Counted from the first letter of the stretch, positions 17,073 to 26,115 are shown. The stretch: 35,396 nt of DNA from Tectiglobus sp051009975 (GCA_051009975.1 JBPCWA010000038.1:1-35396), one strand, 5' to 3'. Notes: generated from the sequence alone by a model not told the origin. Program-made: numbers and translations.

Positions 17073-17777
17073 ATGGCTTCACTCGATCGACATATCAAAA
17101 TCGCACCATCAATTCTGAGTGCTGATTTTGCGAATTTGGGTGCGGAGTGCCGTGCAATCGAGGCCCAAGGTTGCGACTGGGTTCATGTGGACGTCATGGA
17201 CGGACATTTCGTGCCCAATCTGACCTTTGGACCTCAGATGTGTGCGGCTATCCGGCCTCATGTCAAATCGGTGTTGGATGTTCATCTGATGATCGCGCCA
17301 GCCGATCCCTATCTCGCCTCATTTGCCTCTGCCGGCGCGGACGTGCTTACTGTACACGTCGAAGCAGGTCCGCACATCCACCGTTCACTTGAAGTCATCC
17401 GCAAACTTGGGAAGAAAGCGGGAGTGGCACTCAACCCAGCTACCCCAGAGAACGAGATTGAGTATCTTCTGGAAACAATCGATTTGATTTGCGTCATGAC
17501 CGTCAATCCAGGATTTGGTGGTCAAGCCTTCATCTCCGACCAAATCGCCAAAGTCCGGAAATTGCGACGCATGATCTCAGGCCGTCCGATCCAGATTCAG
17601 ATCGATGGTGGTGTGACGCCGGCCGTTGCTGGTGATTTGGTTGCGGCCGGCGCCGATATTCTGGTCGCTGGCTCAGCTGTATTTGGCGGCGGATCTGTCG
17701 ACAACCCTCAGGTTTACGGCGAGAATATAAGGGCGCTGCGCGCTGCTTCGGTTGTTGGTCAAAAGCACCACAGCTGA
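17073..17777 (+). CDS. rpe: Ribulose-phosphate 3-epimerase
   Basis: Interconverts ribulose 5-phosphate and xylulose 5-phosphate in the pentose phosphate (and, if present, Calvin or ribulose monophosphate) pathways. The 234-residue TIM barrel shows all family marks. These are APSILSADFANLG with the conserved serine, the metal and catalytic segment HVDVMDGHFVPNLTFGP, DVHLMI, and VMTVNPGFGGQ. The phosphate-binding end includes IQIDGGV with the second catalytic aspartate and VAGSAVFG. The ATG at 17073 follows GGAT by about eight bases; the in-frame upstream extension is unlike the family. A redoxin and a phosphoglycolate-phosphatase-like gene follow on the same strand after a 305-base gap, so they are probably a separate unit. 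Confidence 0.97.
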   Translation: MASLDRHIKIAPSILSADFANLGAECRAIEAQGCDWVHVDVMDGHFVPNLTFGPQMCAAIRPHVKSVLDVHLMIAPADPYLASFASAGADVLTVHVEAGPHIHRSLEVIRKLGKKAGVALNPATPENEIEYLLETIDLICVMTVNPGFGGQAFISDQIAKVRKLRRMISGRPIQIQIDGGVTPAVAGDLVAAGADILVAGSAVFGGGSVDNPQVYGENIRALRAASVVGQKHHS

Positions 17778-18082
17778 AGTATAGAACTCAAGCACAATTT
17801 CATGCACTGACTAAGCCGTCGAACCAAGGAAGAAGAGCAAGCGGAAGAGGAGCAAGCGGAAGAAGAACAACGGAAGAAGAGCTAGGTAAGAAAATGACCG
17901 AAGGAGGGTGGGCGTGAGGTGCCGATCGGCCGACACATGTCCCTGCAAGCGAAATCTCGAGGGCGGCGATAGGCCATCAGGTCCGACAACGTATTGACAA
18001 CAGGCAGATTTTGGACACGTAGCAGACATTGCTGTAGGTGGAGCCGCTGTCGGCCAAGTGGACCAAACAAGGGAGACTGAGA
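17778..18082. other. Intergenic gap with a purine-rich tandem repeat
   Basis: A 305-base gap between the epimerase and redoxin genes. The left half contains the GAAGAAGAGC repeat at 17829-17886. The rest shows no gene and no clear hairpin. The redoxin ribosome binding site, GGGAG at 18071-18075, is at the right end. Confidence 0.5.
17829..17886. repeat. 14-15-bp purine-rich tandem repeat, four copies
   Basis: Units are GAAGAAGAGCAAGCG (17829-17843), GAAGAGGAGCAAGCG (17844-17858), GAAGAAGAACAACG (17859-17872) and GAAGAAGAGCTAGG (17873-17886). One strand is almost wholly purine. The third and fourth units have lost a base, so no reading frame is kept through the array. It lies about 50 bases after the epimerase stop. 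Confidence 0.9.
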
Positions 18083-18640
18083 ATGGCGGCACAGGCCCCG
18101 CTTTGTAACTTCGGATGGAAAGCCCCAGAGTTTGCGCTGCCCAGTACCAATGGCGGGCAAGTGAGCCTGTCGGAGCTCAAAGGAGACAACGGAACTCTGG
18201 TCGCCTTCATTTGCAATCACTGCCCTTACGTGGTCGCGGTGATCGAGCGATTAGTGCGAGACGCTAGCCAACTCGCTCCGCTTGGCGTTGCCACAGTTGC
18301 AATTTGCTCAAATGACGCAGTGGCCTACCCCGCGGATTCGTTCATCAATATGAAGGAGTTTTCCAAACGGTATGAGTTTCCTTTTTCCTACCTGCATGAC
18401 GAGGACCAGACCGTGGCCCAGGCATATAAGGCGGTTTGTACGCCGGACTTTTTTGGATTTGACGCAAATCTTGGTCTGCAATACCGAGGCCGTCTCGACG
18501 CCTCGCGGGCCCAACCTGGTCCCCCTGATCTTCGGCGGGACTTGTTCGAAGCGATGAGGCAAATCGTGAAAACGGGCGAAGGGCCGAAAGATCAATTCCC
18601 TTCCATGGGATGCTCAATTAAATGGCGGGAGGCCGCATGA
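18083..18640 (+). CDS. Thioredoxin-fold redoxin (AhpC/TSA-like, PRX-like1 type)
   Basis: A 185-residue cytoplasmic thioredoxin-fold protein. After FGWKAPEFALPSTNGG comes the active-site strand AFICNHCPYVV, with C44 and C47 in a CxxC pair as in the PRX-like1 group of peroxiredoxin relatives. The DEDQTVAQAYKAVCTPDFFGFD segment with the cis-proline and RGRLDASR complete the family signature. It probably reduces peroxides or protein disulfides, but the electron donor is unknown. The ATG at 18083 follows GGGAG. Its stop overlaps the start of the HAD gene as ATGA, so the two are translationally coupled. Confidence 0.93.
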   Translation: MAAQAPLCNFGWKAPEFALPSTNGGQVSLSELKGDNGTLVAFICNHCPYVVAVIERLVRDASQLAPLGVATVAICSNDAVAYPADSFINMKEFSKRYEFPFSYLHDEDQTVAQAYKAVCTPDFFGFDANLGLQYRGRLDASRAQPGPPDLRRDLFEAMRQIVKTGEGPKDQFPSMGCSIKWREAA

Positions 18641-19323
18641 GCGGCGTGATCTTCGATCTTGACGGTACTCTAGTTGAGAGCGCACCGGCCATGAGAGATG
18701 TGGCCAACCAACTGATGATTGAGTTGGACCTTCAGCCGCTCAAAATAGATGAGGTCAAGCGATTTGTCGGTGCTGGGACACCGGTCTTTTTGCAGCGAGC
18801 CCTTCAAGCTCGAGGGTATAATGCAGATGCTGAAACCTTCGAGCACCATGTCGAGCGTCTCAAGTCGCTCTACGCCGAGGCGCCGGGCGAAGCAAATTAC
18901 CCAATGAAGGGGGCTGGCCAGACGCTGCGCCGCCTCTGCGAATTGGGCTATAAGATCGGTTTGTGCACGAACAAGTGGATGGTCCCGACACAGGTCATCC
19001 TTGCCGCCCATGGGTGGGAGCAACTCATCTCGGTCGTCGTCGCAGGTGACTCACTGACCAAGCGCAAGCCCGATCCAGCCCCATTGCGTGAGGCTGCAAA
19101 ACGCCTTGCTACCACGCCTGTTGTTTATGTTGGTGATAGCGATATCGATGCGGCTGCGGCAGACGCAGCCGAGATTCCATTTATTCTTTTCACAGAGGGG
19201 TACCTGGCGAGCGAACCGAGTTCGTTGCGTCACGCGGCCAGCTTTGCGTCCTATGATGAGCTGCCTGAATTGATTTCCGATGTTTTGACGGCTCGCGCTA
19301 CTACTCCGTGTCCCTCAGTGTAA
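18637..19323 (+). CDS. HAD family hydrolase, phosphoglycolate phosphatase-like
   Basis: A 228-residue HAD phosphatase of the Gph type, which removes the phosphate of 2-phosphoglycolate made by oxygenase side reactions or DNA repair. Motif I is FDLDGTLVES with the nucleophile D7 and acid/base D9. Motif II is the CTNK threonine, motif III the lysine in KRKPDPAP, and motif IV GDSDIDAAAA. A helical cap lies between about residues 15 and 80. The ATG at 18637 has GGGAGG six bases upstream and overlaps the redoxin stop; an ATG at 18622 is less likely. The family is certain; the exact substrate is inferred from overall similarity. Confidence 0.93.
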   Translation: MSGVIFDLDGTLVESAPAMRDVANQLMIELDLQPLKIDEVKRFVGAGTPVFLQRALQARGYNADAETFEHHVERLKSLYAEAPGEANYPMKGAGQTLRRLCELGYKIGLCTNKWMVPTQVILAAHGWEQLISVVVAGDSLTKRKPDPAPLREAAKRLATTPVVYVGDSDIDAAAADAAEIPFILFTEGYLASEPSSLRHAASFASYDELPELISDVLTARATTPCPSV

Positions 19324-19411
19324 ATCCGTCTTTGCAGAATCGAAATCCGCAGTTCGCTCAGACTGCAGCTTAAGTTGTGTGCAGGCCGAAAGCCCAATTG
19401 CTTGCGCCTCC

Positions 19412-19482
19412 AAGTTGCTACATTGTGCCTTCAGGTTGCGACATTGCAGAAGTCTCCCAGACTGCGAAATACTGCGAAATAC
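19412..19482. repeat. Two short direct repeats upstream of the helicase gene
   Basis: AAGTTGCTACATTG (19412-19425) recurs as AGGTTGCGACATTG (19433-19446), a 21-base spacing. Then ACTGCGAAAT occurs twice in tandem at 19461-19480 and is followed by AC. These repeats support the view that this stretch is non-coding and that the helicase start lies downstream. Confidence 0.7.
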
Positions 19483-19491
19483 AAGGTGAAC

Positions 19492-21828
19492 GTGTCCCTC
19501 TCATCCACGCCTCGTCCAAGCTTGTCCGAACGTGCTCTTCAGTCGTCTCAGCGACCGTATCTGGATGGTCTAAATCCAGAGCAACGGGTTGCAGTCGAGA
19601 CTCTCGATGGACCAGTATTGGTTTTGGCGGGGGCGGGAACGGGGAAAACCCGTGTGCTTACGACGCGCATCGCCCATATTTTGGCTACGGGCAAGGCTTT
19701 TCCATCACAAATTTTGGCCGTAACGTTCACGAACAAAGCGGCGCGCGAGATGAAATCTCGCGTCGCATCCTATGTTGGAGAGACAATCGAGGGCATGCCG
19801 TGGCTGGGAACTTTCCATGCCATTGGAGTTAAGATTCTACGTCGCCACTGTGAGCTTATCGGCCTCAAATCCGGCTTCACGATTCTCGATACTGACGACC
19901 AAATTCGTCTTCTCAAACAGGTTATTGAGGCCGAGAATTTGGATAAGGATCGGTGGCCGGCCCGCCAGCTCGCAGGTTTGATTGATGACTGGAAGAATCG
20001 CGGACTAGGGCCCGATCGAGTGCCGAAGGGTGAGGCCTTCGGCTTTGCCAGCGGTCGGGGAGCTAGTCTTTACGCGCTTTACCAGCAGCGCCTAAAGGAG
20101 CTCAATGCAGTCGATTTCGGTGATCTTCTGCTTGAGTGTCTGCGGTTGTTTCAAGAACGACCGGATGTTCTTTCTGACTATCATCGAAGATTTCGTTACA
20201 TTCTCGTCGACGAGTATCAGGACACCAACGTCGCACAATATCTGTGGCTTCGGCTTTTGTCTCAAGGCGCGCCAAATGTTTGCTGTGTTGGAGATGATGA
20301 CCAGTCGATCTATGGCTGGCGCGGCGCGCAAGTCGACAATATTTTGCGGTTTGAAACGGACTTTCCCGGCGCAAAGGTCATCAGGCTTGAGCGCAACTAT
20401 CGTTCCACGGGGCATATACTCGCTGCAGCCTCGAATCTGATTGGTCACAATCAAGGTCGCCTGGGTAAAACGCTTTTCACAGACGGCAGCGATGGAGAGC
20501 GACTGACGATCGTTGGCGTTTGGGATGATGACGAAGAAGCCCGCGGTATAGGAGAAAACATCGAGGAGCTTGAGAAAGCCGGTCATAATCTGAACGAAAT
20601 CGCGATCCTAGTGCGCGCCTCTTTTCAAATGCGAGCCTTGGAAGATCGGTTTATCACTCTCGGATTGGGCTATCGTGTGATCGGCGGGCCACGCTTTTAT
20701 GAGCGGCAAGAGATCAAGGATGCCATTGCCTACCTAGAAACTGCCCAAAATCCACTCAATGATCTCAAGTTCGAGCGCATTATAAACGTGCCGAAGCGTG
20801 GGATAGGCGACGCATCTGTGCGCCGCGTCCGTGAGTTGGCTCGGCTGCGCAATATCCCGCTCTATTTTGCTGCGCGTGAAATTGTCGAAACGGAGGAAAT
20901 TGCCGGCAAGGCGCGTCGTTCATTGACGCAACTTCTATCCCAGTTTGAAAAATGGCGTCACGAAATTGACGACTTGCGCCACACTGATCTGGCCGAGATG
21001 ATACTTGACGAGTCCGGCTATACTGAGATGTGGCGTACGGACAAGAGTCCCCAGGCGCAGTCACGGCTCGAAAATCTTAAGGAACTTGTCCGGTTTATGG
21101 ACGAATTCGACACGTTGGCCGGTTTTCTTGAGCATGTTTCGTTGGTCATGGATGCCGAGCAGGCCGACGATGGCGATCGCGTAACGCTGATGACACTGCA
21201 TGCGGCCAAAGGTCTGGAATTCGATATCGTTTTCCTACCCGGTTGGGAGGAGGGATTGTTTCCTCACCAACGATCCCTGGACGAAAGCGGCAGAGAGGGG
21301 CTCGAAGAAGAGCGTCGTTTGGCATATGTCGGTATAACGCGGGCTCGGCGCGAGGCAAGAATATCATTTGCGCAGAATAGGCGGGTACGCGGCCTTTATC
21401 AGTCGGCGACACCGTCGCGTTTCGTTGATGAATTGCCCGAGGAACATGTCCGGGTCCTAGAGGCGAGAAGTCCGTTCGGCGGTAGTTATGCTAATTTCAA
21501 CAGCGGTTACGGCCATCCTTACGGCAGGAGCCGGTTTGATGGTCACCGGACAGAATTCGAGGCACGCTACGATACGCCCGGTTGGCAGCGCGCTCAGTCG
21601 CGACAACACGACCAACCGAGCGGGCCCGATAGAGGTCCAATTGTAATAGAGGGTGAATTGGTTGCTTCATCGACAGCATCGACAAGTGCCTACGCGATAG
21701 GTGCTCGCGTGCGCCATCGCAAGTTCGGCGCTGGCACGGTCCTGGAGGTGGATGGCAATAAACTCACCGTTGAATTTGAGACGGCAGGCCGCAAGAGAGT
21801 TGTGGATAGCTTTCTTCTGCCAGGTTGA
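19492..21828 (+). CDS. ATP-dependent DNA helicase of the UvrD/PcrA/Rep family
   Basis: A superfamily 1A 3'-5' helicase used in nucleotide excision and mismatch repair and in removing obstacles to replication. From GTG 19492 it has 778 residues, normal for UvrD. Motifs in order are LAGAGTGKTR (Walker A), TFTNKAAREM, VDEYQDTN (Walker B), GDDDQSIYGWRGA, RLERNYRST, TLHAAKGLEFD, and EEERRLAYVGITRARR with the arginine finger. The C-terminus VRHRKFGAGTVLEVDGN is the Tudor-like fold that in PcrA/UvrD contacts RNA polymerase. The start is uncertain. GTG 19492 sits just after AAGGTGA, and GTG 19486 is possible. A frame open back to a TTG at 19375 covers repeated non-coding-looking DNA. Confidence 0.95.
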   Translation: MSLSSTPRPSLSERALQSSQRPYLDGLNPEQRVAVETLDGPVLVLAGAGTGKTRVLTTRIAHILATGKAFPSQILAVTFTNKAAREMKSRVASYVGETIEGMPWLGTFHAIGVKILRRHCELIGLKSGFTILDTDDQIRLLKQVIEAENLDKDRWPARQLAGLIDDWKNRGLGPDRVPKGEAFGFASGRGASLYALYQQRLKELNAVDFGDLLLECLRLFQERPDVLSDYHRRFRYILVDEYQDTNVAQYLWLRLLSQGAPNVCCVGDDDQSIYGWRGAQVDNILRFETDFPGAKVIRLERNYRSTGHILAAASNLIGHNQGRLGKTLFTDGSDGERLTIVGVWDDDEEARGIGENIEELEKAGHNLNEIAILVRASFQMRALEDRFITLGLGYRVIGGPRFYERQEIKDAIAYLETAQNPLNDLKFERIINVPKRGIGDASVRRVRELARLRNIPLYFAAREIVETEEIAGKARRSLTQLLSQFEKWRHEIDDLRHTDLAEMILDESGYTEMWRTDKSPQAQSRLENLKELVRFMDEFDTLAGFLEHVSLVMDAEQADDGDRVTLMTLHAAKGLEFDIVFLPGWEEGLFPHQRSLDESGREGLEEERRLAYVGITRARREARISFAQNRRVRGLYQSATPSRFVDELPEEHVRVLEARSPFGGSYANFNSGYGHPYGRSRFDGHRTEFEARYDTPGWQRAQSRQHDQPSGPDRGPIVIEGELVASSTASTSAYAIGARVRHRKFGAGTVLEVDGNKLTVEFETAGRKRVVDSFLLPG

Positions 21829-22070
21829 GGTTTGCACGCCAGCCTCTGACCGTCAGCAGCCAGCGGATGTACCAGGTGAGTATTGATTTATCGTGAATGC
21901 GCGCGCTCGCAAGGATCGAGAGCAGCTATATCGCGGCGTTGGACGCACCGCAGGAATTGTCGAACGGAACGCATCGTGAAATGATAGCGTTGGGCGACAA
22001 GGGCTAATTGGGTGCATATGGCGATAAATTGCCACCAACCGATAACCAATATCGTGGAAGGACCTCTGTC

Positions 22071-23081
22071 ATGGCAACACCTACGCGCCGACGCGCACTG
22101 CAGCTATTGGGTGGGACCGCAGCTTTTCCATTGGTGGCACCAGCGTTAGCAAATTCCAAGATCAGGGTTGGTGCGCTACGCTTTACGAGTCACGCTGCAA
22201 GTTTCGTGGCGCTTGAGCGGGGATATTTTGCAGACGTCGGACTCGATGTTGAGTTTAAGTTCTTTCAGGCCGCGCAACCAATGGCGATCGCGGTTGCCGC
22301 GGGTAGTGTCGATTTTGCCGTAACTGCGATCACTGGTGGATTGATCTCCCTCGCAGAAAAAGGAGCTGCAAAGGTTGTCGGCGGTGCCCTTTCCGAAGAA
22401 AGGGGTATCGATGGTCAAAAAATTCTTGCCTCGAATGCAGCGTTCGAGGCGGGTTTGACAGCACCGGCAAATCTCGATGGCAAGGTCTTCGCGGTGACGC
22501 AGACTGGCTCCTCCTTCCACTACATGGGGGCCAAGATCGCGAATGCAGAAGCGATCAGTTTTTCTTTCAAGCCACTGCAGAAAGTTGGAGCAATTATCGG
22601 CGCGATAAAGAGCGGTCAAGTGGATGCCTGGTGTATCGTCCCGCACATTGCCAAGGCTCTGACCGCTGGTGGTTCAGCACATGTCATTGGCGATGTTGCG
22701 GATTACATCCCAAACTATCAAGTGACCACGGTTTTCACCTCGGCGATGACCGCCGAGAAGGAGCGGGAGAAGACGAAGGCCTTCTTGGCCGCGTTCTCCA
22801 AAGGTGCAGCGGATTTCAATGCTGCGCTCGTTGACAAAATCGCTGGCGAGGCGGCAGCCGAGGATATGGTCCGACTGATTCACAAGTACGTCTACGCAAG
22901 CCGACCGTTTGAAAAAGCGCGCAACAGTATCAAGAATGGGGCCATGCGGATAAACTCGGATGCTGCCCTCAACATGGGCTCTATCCAAGATCAATTGGAT
23001 TGGTTCAAGAAAGAAAAGTTGGTGAAAGAAGCCGTAACATTGGACACATTAGTCGATCCTACGTACGTGACCATTCTCTAA
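22071..23081 (+). CDS. ABC transporter substrate-binding protein (NitT/TauT/NMT1-like)
   Basis: Periplasmic binding protein of a NitT/TauT-type importer, 336 residues. The N-terminus TRRRALQLLGG followed by a hydrophobic stretch ending APALA looks like a Tat signal peptide, cleaved before about residue 28. The mature protein begins with the strand KIRVGALRFTSH and then FVALERGYFADVGLDVEFKFF, typical of the NMT1/THI5-like fold. Further marks are AIAVAAGSVDFAVTAITGG and DGKVFAVTQTGSSFHYM. GGAAGGA lies eight bases before the ATG at 22071. It is the first gene of a binding-protein, ATPase, permease operon. The ligand could be a sulfonate, nitrate-like ion, pyrimidine or other small molecule; sequence alone does not decide it. 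Confidence 0.92.
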   Translation: MATPTRRRALQLLGGTAAFPLVAPALANSKIRVGALRFTSHAASFVALERGYFADVGLDVEFKFFQAAQPMAIAVAAGSVDFAVTAITGGLISLAEKGAAKVVGGALSEERGIDGQKILASNAAFEAGLTAPANLDGKVFAVTQTGSSFHYMGAKIANAEAISFSFKPLQKVGAIIGAIKSGQVDAWCIVPHIAKALTAGGSAHVIGDVADYIPNYQVTTVFTSAMTAEKEREKTKAFLAAFSKGAADFNAALVDKIAGEAAAEDMVRLIHKYVYASRPFEKARNSIKNGAMRINSDAALNMGSIQDQLDWFKKEKLVKEAVTLDTLVDPTYVTIL

Positions 23082-23160
23082 GTTATCGTTTGTCCGACAA
23101 TATCCGAGTTGCCTTAAGCCGGTCGAGCAATGGCCTATTCTGCAGATTGCTGGCCGGACA

Positions 23161-23952
23161 ATGCTCTCGACTGCGAAAGTGGCTATGGACCTGCGTATAG
23201 ACAGCATATCGCATTCCTATGGCGAGACAGCTGTTCTTCAGAATATTTCCCTTGACGTTCCTTCCGGCAGAATCGTTTGCATTGTTGGGCCGTCTGGTTG
23301 CGGCAAATCCACATTGCTGCGTTTGGTCGGTGGTCTCGAACGACCAAACACTGGAAGCGTACGGCAGGATGGGGAAGTGCCGTCTGATTGTCTCAATCCG
23401 TTGACCTACGTCTTTCAAGATTTCGCACTGCTCCCTTGGCGCACTGTTGAAGGCAATATCCGTTTGGTTCTCGAGCATCATGCGCTGTCCCGTAGCGATA
23501 TCGATGCGATAGTCGCCGACGTGCTCGAGCGCACGAAACTTGCAGCCTATCGCGCCCTGCTTCCTCGCCAACTGTCAGGCGGCATGAAGCAGCGCGTCGC
23601 GATTGCACGTGCGCTTGCCGTCAAGCCTGCTGTCATGTTGCTAGACGAACCGCTGTCCGCGCTCGATAGTCAAACTCGTGAAATATTGATGGATGATCTT
23701 GTTGCGCTTTGGTCTCGGACGCCTTTTACAGCACTTTATGTTACCCACAATCTATCTGAAGCTGTTCTGCTCGGCCATGCGATCGTCGTTCTGTCACGTC
23801 GGCCAGCGCGCATTCGAGCACTCGTTGAGATTGATCAACCGGTCGTCGATCGTGTTTCCGGCAGCCGCGAACTTGAGCTGCATCGGCGGCGATTGTGGGA
23901 TTTGATTCGCGATGAGGCTCTCGCCGCAGACCAGGATATCGTCGATGGCTGA
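23161..23952 (+). CDS. ABC transporter ATP-binding protein (NitT/TauT type)
   Basis: The 263-residue ATPase subunit that powers the importer encoded by this operon, on the cytoplasmic face of the membrane. Walker A is GPSGCGKST, the Q-loop is VFQDFALLPWRTV, the signature is LSGGMKQR, Walker B is VMLLDEPLSALD, and the H-loop histidine is in YVTHNLSEAV. These are all intact and of the TauB/SsuB subtype. Two starts are possible, ATG 23161 and ATG 23185; I give the longer. Its stop overlaps the permease start by eight bases, so the subunits should be made together. Confidence 0.94.
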   Translation: MLSTAKVAMDLRIDSISHSYGETAVLQNISLDVPSGRIVCIVGPSGCGKSTLLRLVGGLERPNTGSVRQDGEVPSDCLNPLTYVFQDFALLPWRTVEGNIRLVLEHHALSRSDIDAIVADVLERTKLAAYRALLPRQLSGGMKQRVAIARALAVKPAVMLLDEPLSALDSQTREILMDDLVALWSRTPFTALYVTHNLSEAVLLGHAIVVLSRRPARIRALVEIDQPVVDRVSGSRELELHRRRLWDLIRDEALAADQDIVDG

Positions 23953-24754
23953 GAGACAAAAATACGATGCGGAGAAGATTGTACCGTTTCGCGGTGGAGG
24001 CTTCGCGCCTCAAACCAAACGCTGGGTTGGCCCGACAGTCTTTTTCACCGTGATCCTCTTCCTCGAAATCGCTACGCGTGCCGGCATTATTTCAAAGCTG
24101 ACCTTGCCACGGCCTTCAGATGTCTTTGGTACGTTTATTGAACTCTACCAGACGGAAATGCTTTGGGCGCATCTTGTGCCGTCGTTGCGCCGCCTTATCG
24201 TCGGTGGTGCGATTGGGGCGACGTGCGGCATTCTCGTCGGCGTACTTATCGGACTTTTTTCTCTCGTGCGCGCTGGCCTTGTCCCTCTCATTGCCGCGAT
24301 TTTTCCTGTTCCAAAGATCGCGCTGCTACCCTTGTTTGTTATTTGGTTTGGTATCGATGAAGCGTCGAAGTATGCTCTTATCGCGTTGGGTACTTTTACT
24401 CCCACGGTTGTCGCCACATATGGCGCGGTCGACAATGTTGAAAGATCGCTAATTCGAATGGGGCAGAGTTTTTCTTTGCCGTGGTTCTCAATAGTTCGAA
24501 AAATCGTATTGCCCGGCGCAATGCCCGGGATCCTTTCCGGCCTGCGAGTTAGTCTTACCATTGCAATCATTCTGCTTGTCGCCGCTGAGATGCTGGGGGC
24601 AGAGTATGGGGTTGGTGCCTACATCCTCCAGGCGGGTTCGCTTTACGATCTTGAGAGATTGTTCGCGGGCGTCGCAATATTGTCCATTCTTGGAGTGACG
24701 GTCAGTGCTGTGATCGGTGCATTGGAGCGCCGCTTGTTGCGCTGGCGGTCGTAA
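23945..24754 (+). CDS. ABC transporter permease (NitT/TauT type, BPD_transp_1)
   Basis: The 269-residue inner-membrane channel subunit of the same importer. Hydrophobic stretches suggest six to seven membrane helices, beginning at about residue 28 (WVGPTVFFTVILFLEIATRAG). The cytoplasmic coupling loop contacting the ATPase is visible as GQSFSLPWFSIVRKIVLPGAMPG, although the usual EAA alanines are replaced. An EAARALGA-like sequence would be expected and here reads RMGQSFSL. The ATG at 23945 lies within the last codons of the ATPase gene, preceded by AGGA. A longer frame from 23912 is unlikely. Confidence 0.93.
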   Translation: MAERQKYDAEKIVPFRGGGFAPQTKRWVGPTVFFTVILFLEIATRAGIISKLTLPRPSDVFGTFIELYQTEMLWAHLVPSLRRLIVGGAIGATCGILVGVLIGLFSLVRAGLVPLIAAIFPVPKIALLPLFVIWFGIDEASKYALIALGTFTPTVVATYGAVDNVERSLIRMGQSFSLPWFSIVRKIVLPGAMPGILSGLRVSLTIAIILLVAAEMLGAEYGVGAYILQAGSLYDLERLFAGVAILSILGVTVSAVIGALERRLLRWRS

Positions 24755-24818
24755 CAGGACACACAATGCGCCGGCAACATCTTTCGCAACGCTCGTCGCC
24801 TTCCTGAGGTAAACAGCT

Positions 24819-24838
24819 CTGTGCCAATCTGTGTCAAT
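24819..24838. repeat. 10-bp tandem duplication
   Basis: CTGTGCCAAT is followed directly by CTGTGTCAAT, one base different. It lies between the permease gene and the carboxypeptidase gene, about 105 bases upstream of the latter's start, in probable promoter DNA. Confidence 0.65.
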
Positions 24839-24944
24839 TTAACACCAATTGTAAGTTACATTTGCACATCGCATTGCTGGCAATCCTGAAGCCATGCTAA
24901 GTCATAGCGGGGACCGAGCCAGCACGGAATTTGATGTGGCCATT

Positions 24945-25967
24945 ATGATTCGTTCTATTCTAATCACCTTGTTGATTTTGAGTGTTTCGGCCGCGACGCA
25001 GACTGCGACGGCACGGCCGGCGCTCCTCTTCGATCCGAGCGACGGAAAAGTTTACTATGCCGAAGACATCGATCAGGTGTGGCATCCGGCTTCGGTGACC
25101 AAAGTCATGACCGCTTACGTGACGTTCGAAGCAATCCGTGCCGGTCGTTTCACGCTTGATTCGAAGATTGTCTATTCGCCTCTCGCGCAAAAGATGCCAG
25201 CAAGTAAGATTGGATTACTTGCAGGGACGGAAGTTACGATCGATTTTGCTCTTCGCGCCCTGATTATTAAGTCGGCGAACGATATTGCTGTTGCTCTGGC
25301 CGAAGCGGTAGGCGGGTCGCACGACAAATTCGTTGATGAAATGAACGCGACGGCTGGCCGTCTGGGGATGACACGAACAAATTTTGTCAATCCCAACGGT
25401 CTGCCGGCTCCCGAGCAAGTGACGACGGCCCGTGACCTGGCCAAATTGACACGCGCTGTACGGCGAGATTATCCCGAACACGCGGCCTACTGGGCGATGT
25501 CGTCAATGCGCGTCGGAAAGCGCCGTCTGCGCTCTCACAACTCGTTGTTGCGTACATTCGAGGGCGCCAATGGCATCAAGACCGGATTTATCTGCGATTC
25601 GGGCTTCAATATCGTTGCGAGCGCGACGCGGGGCGATATTAGTCTGGTAGCGATTGTTCTCGGAGAAAAAACCCCCGGAGAACGGAAGCTTCGCGCTGCC
25701 AATTTGCTGGATCATGGCTTCAAGACATACAAATGGAAAACATACTTTGGGACTGAGACTTTGGATTCCATCCCGCTCTTGGCGGGGGGGGCGACACCCA
25801 CAAGTATTCGCAACGACGTACCTCTGGCCGCGTGCAATCGCGCTTTGGCCCGTGCCCGCGCGCGTCGAGCCAAGCGCGCGCGCGCGGCACGACTGAGAGC
25901 TCGCAAGCTTCGTGCGCGCAAACGGCGTGCCGAAAAGCTCGCGGCTGCCAAGAAAAGAAACAAGTAG
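24945..25967 (+). CDS. D-alanyl-D-alanine carboxypeptidase family protein (serine-type, PBP5-like) with Arg/Lys-rich tail
   Basis: A 340-residue serine peptidase of the peptidase S11 family that trims the terminal D-Ala from peptidoglycan peptides in the periplasm. A signal peptide covers residues 1-23. The three active-site motifs are S50-V-T-K53, S110-A-N112 and K212-T-G214. The fold ends near residue 270. It lacks the long C-terminal beta domain and amphipathic anchor of PBP5. Instead the last 43 residues are mostly Arg, Ala and Lys (ARARARRAKRARAARLRARK and similar), a tail that could bind acidic polymers or the membrane. The ATG at 24945 directly precedes the signal peptide; an in-frame ATG at 24894 would put 17 charged residues before it. 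Confidence 0.93.
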   Translation: MIRSILITLLILSVSAATQTATARPALLFDPSDGKVYYAEDIDQVWHPASVTKVMTAYVTFEAIRAGRFTLDSKIVYSPLAQKMPASKIGLLAGTEVTIDFALRALIIKSANDIAVALAEAVGGSHDKFVDEMNATAGRLGMTRTNFVNPNGLPAPEQVTTARDLAKLTRAVRRDYPEHAAYWAMSSMRVGKRRLRSHNSLLRTFEGANGIKTGFICDSGFNIVASATRGDISLVAIVLGEKTPGERKLRAANLLDHGFKTYKWKTYFGTETLDSIPLLAGGATPTSIRNDVPLAACNRALARARARRAKRARAARLRARKLRARKRRAEKLAAAKKRNK

Positions 25968-26029
25968 TTCGCATTAGACGTGACGTGGAATAGATGCCGC
26001 CAATTGGCGATCGATTGGACGATCCGCCT

Positions 26030-26067
26030 CACCAGCCCTCTCTGCACCAGCCCTCTCTGCACCAGCC
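26030..26067. repeat. 15-bp tandem repeat, about 2.5 copies
   Basis: CACCAGCCCTCTCTG occurs at 26030-26044 and 26045-26059, and a third copy is cut after CACCAGCC at 26067. The two full copies are identical, so the duplication looks recent. It lies in the gap between two converging genes, the carboxypeptidase and the small exported protein. Confidence 0.9.
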
Positions 26068-26115
26068 GCCCAGTCGGCTCCATGGGCTCTTCCATTGGAA
26101 CAGTCGCAGAAGTCT

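Noticed and set aside
17811..18092. Minus-strand frame with Leu/Phe repeats read through the purine-rich repeat
   Set aside because: The hydrophobic repeats simply translate the GAAGAAGAGC array, and unit lengths of 14 and 15 bases break the frame.
19375..19491. N-terminal extension of the UvrD helicase from TTG 19375
   Set aside because: The extension covers direct repeats, encodes an atypical sequence and has no SD. A GTG after AAGGTGA at 19492 gives a normal UvrD length.
21829..22070. TPP riboswitch upstream of the NMT1-like transporter operon
   Set aside because: The conserved CTGAGA and ACCCTTTGAACCTGATC-like elements are not present, so a thiamine-precursor role is not supported.
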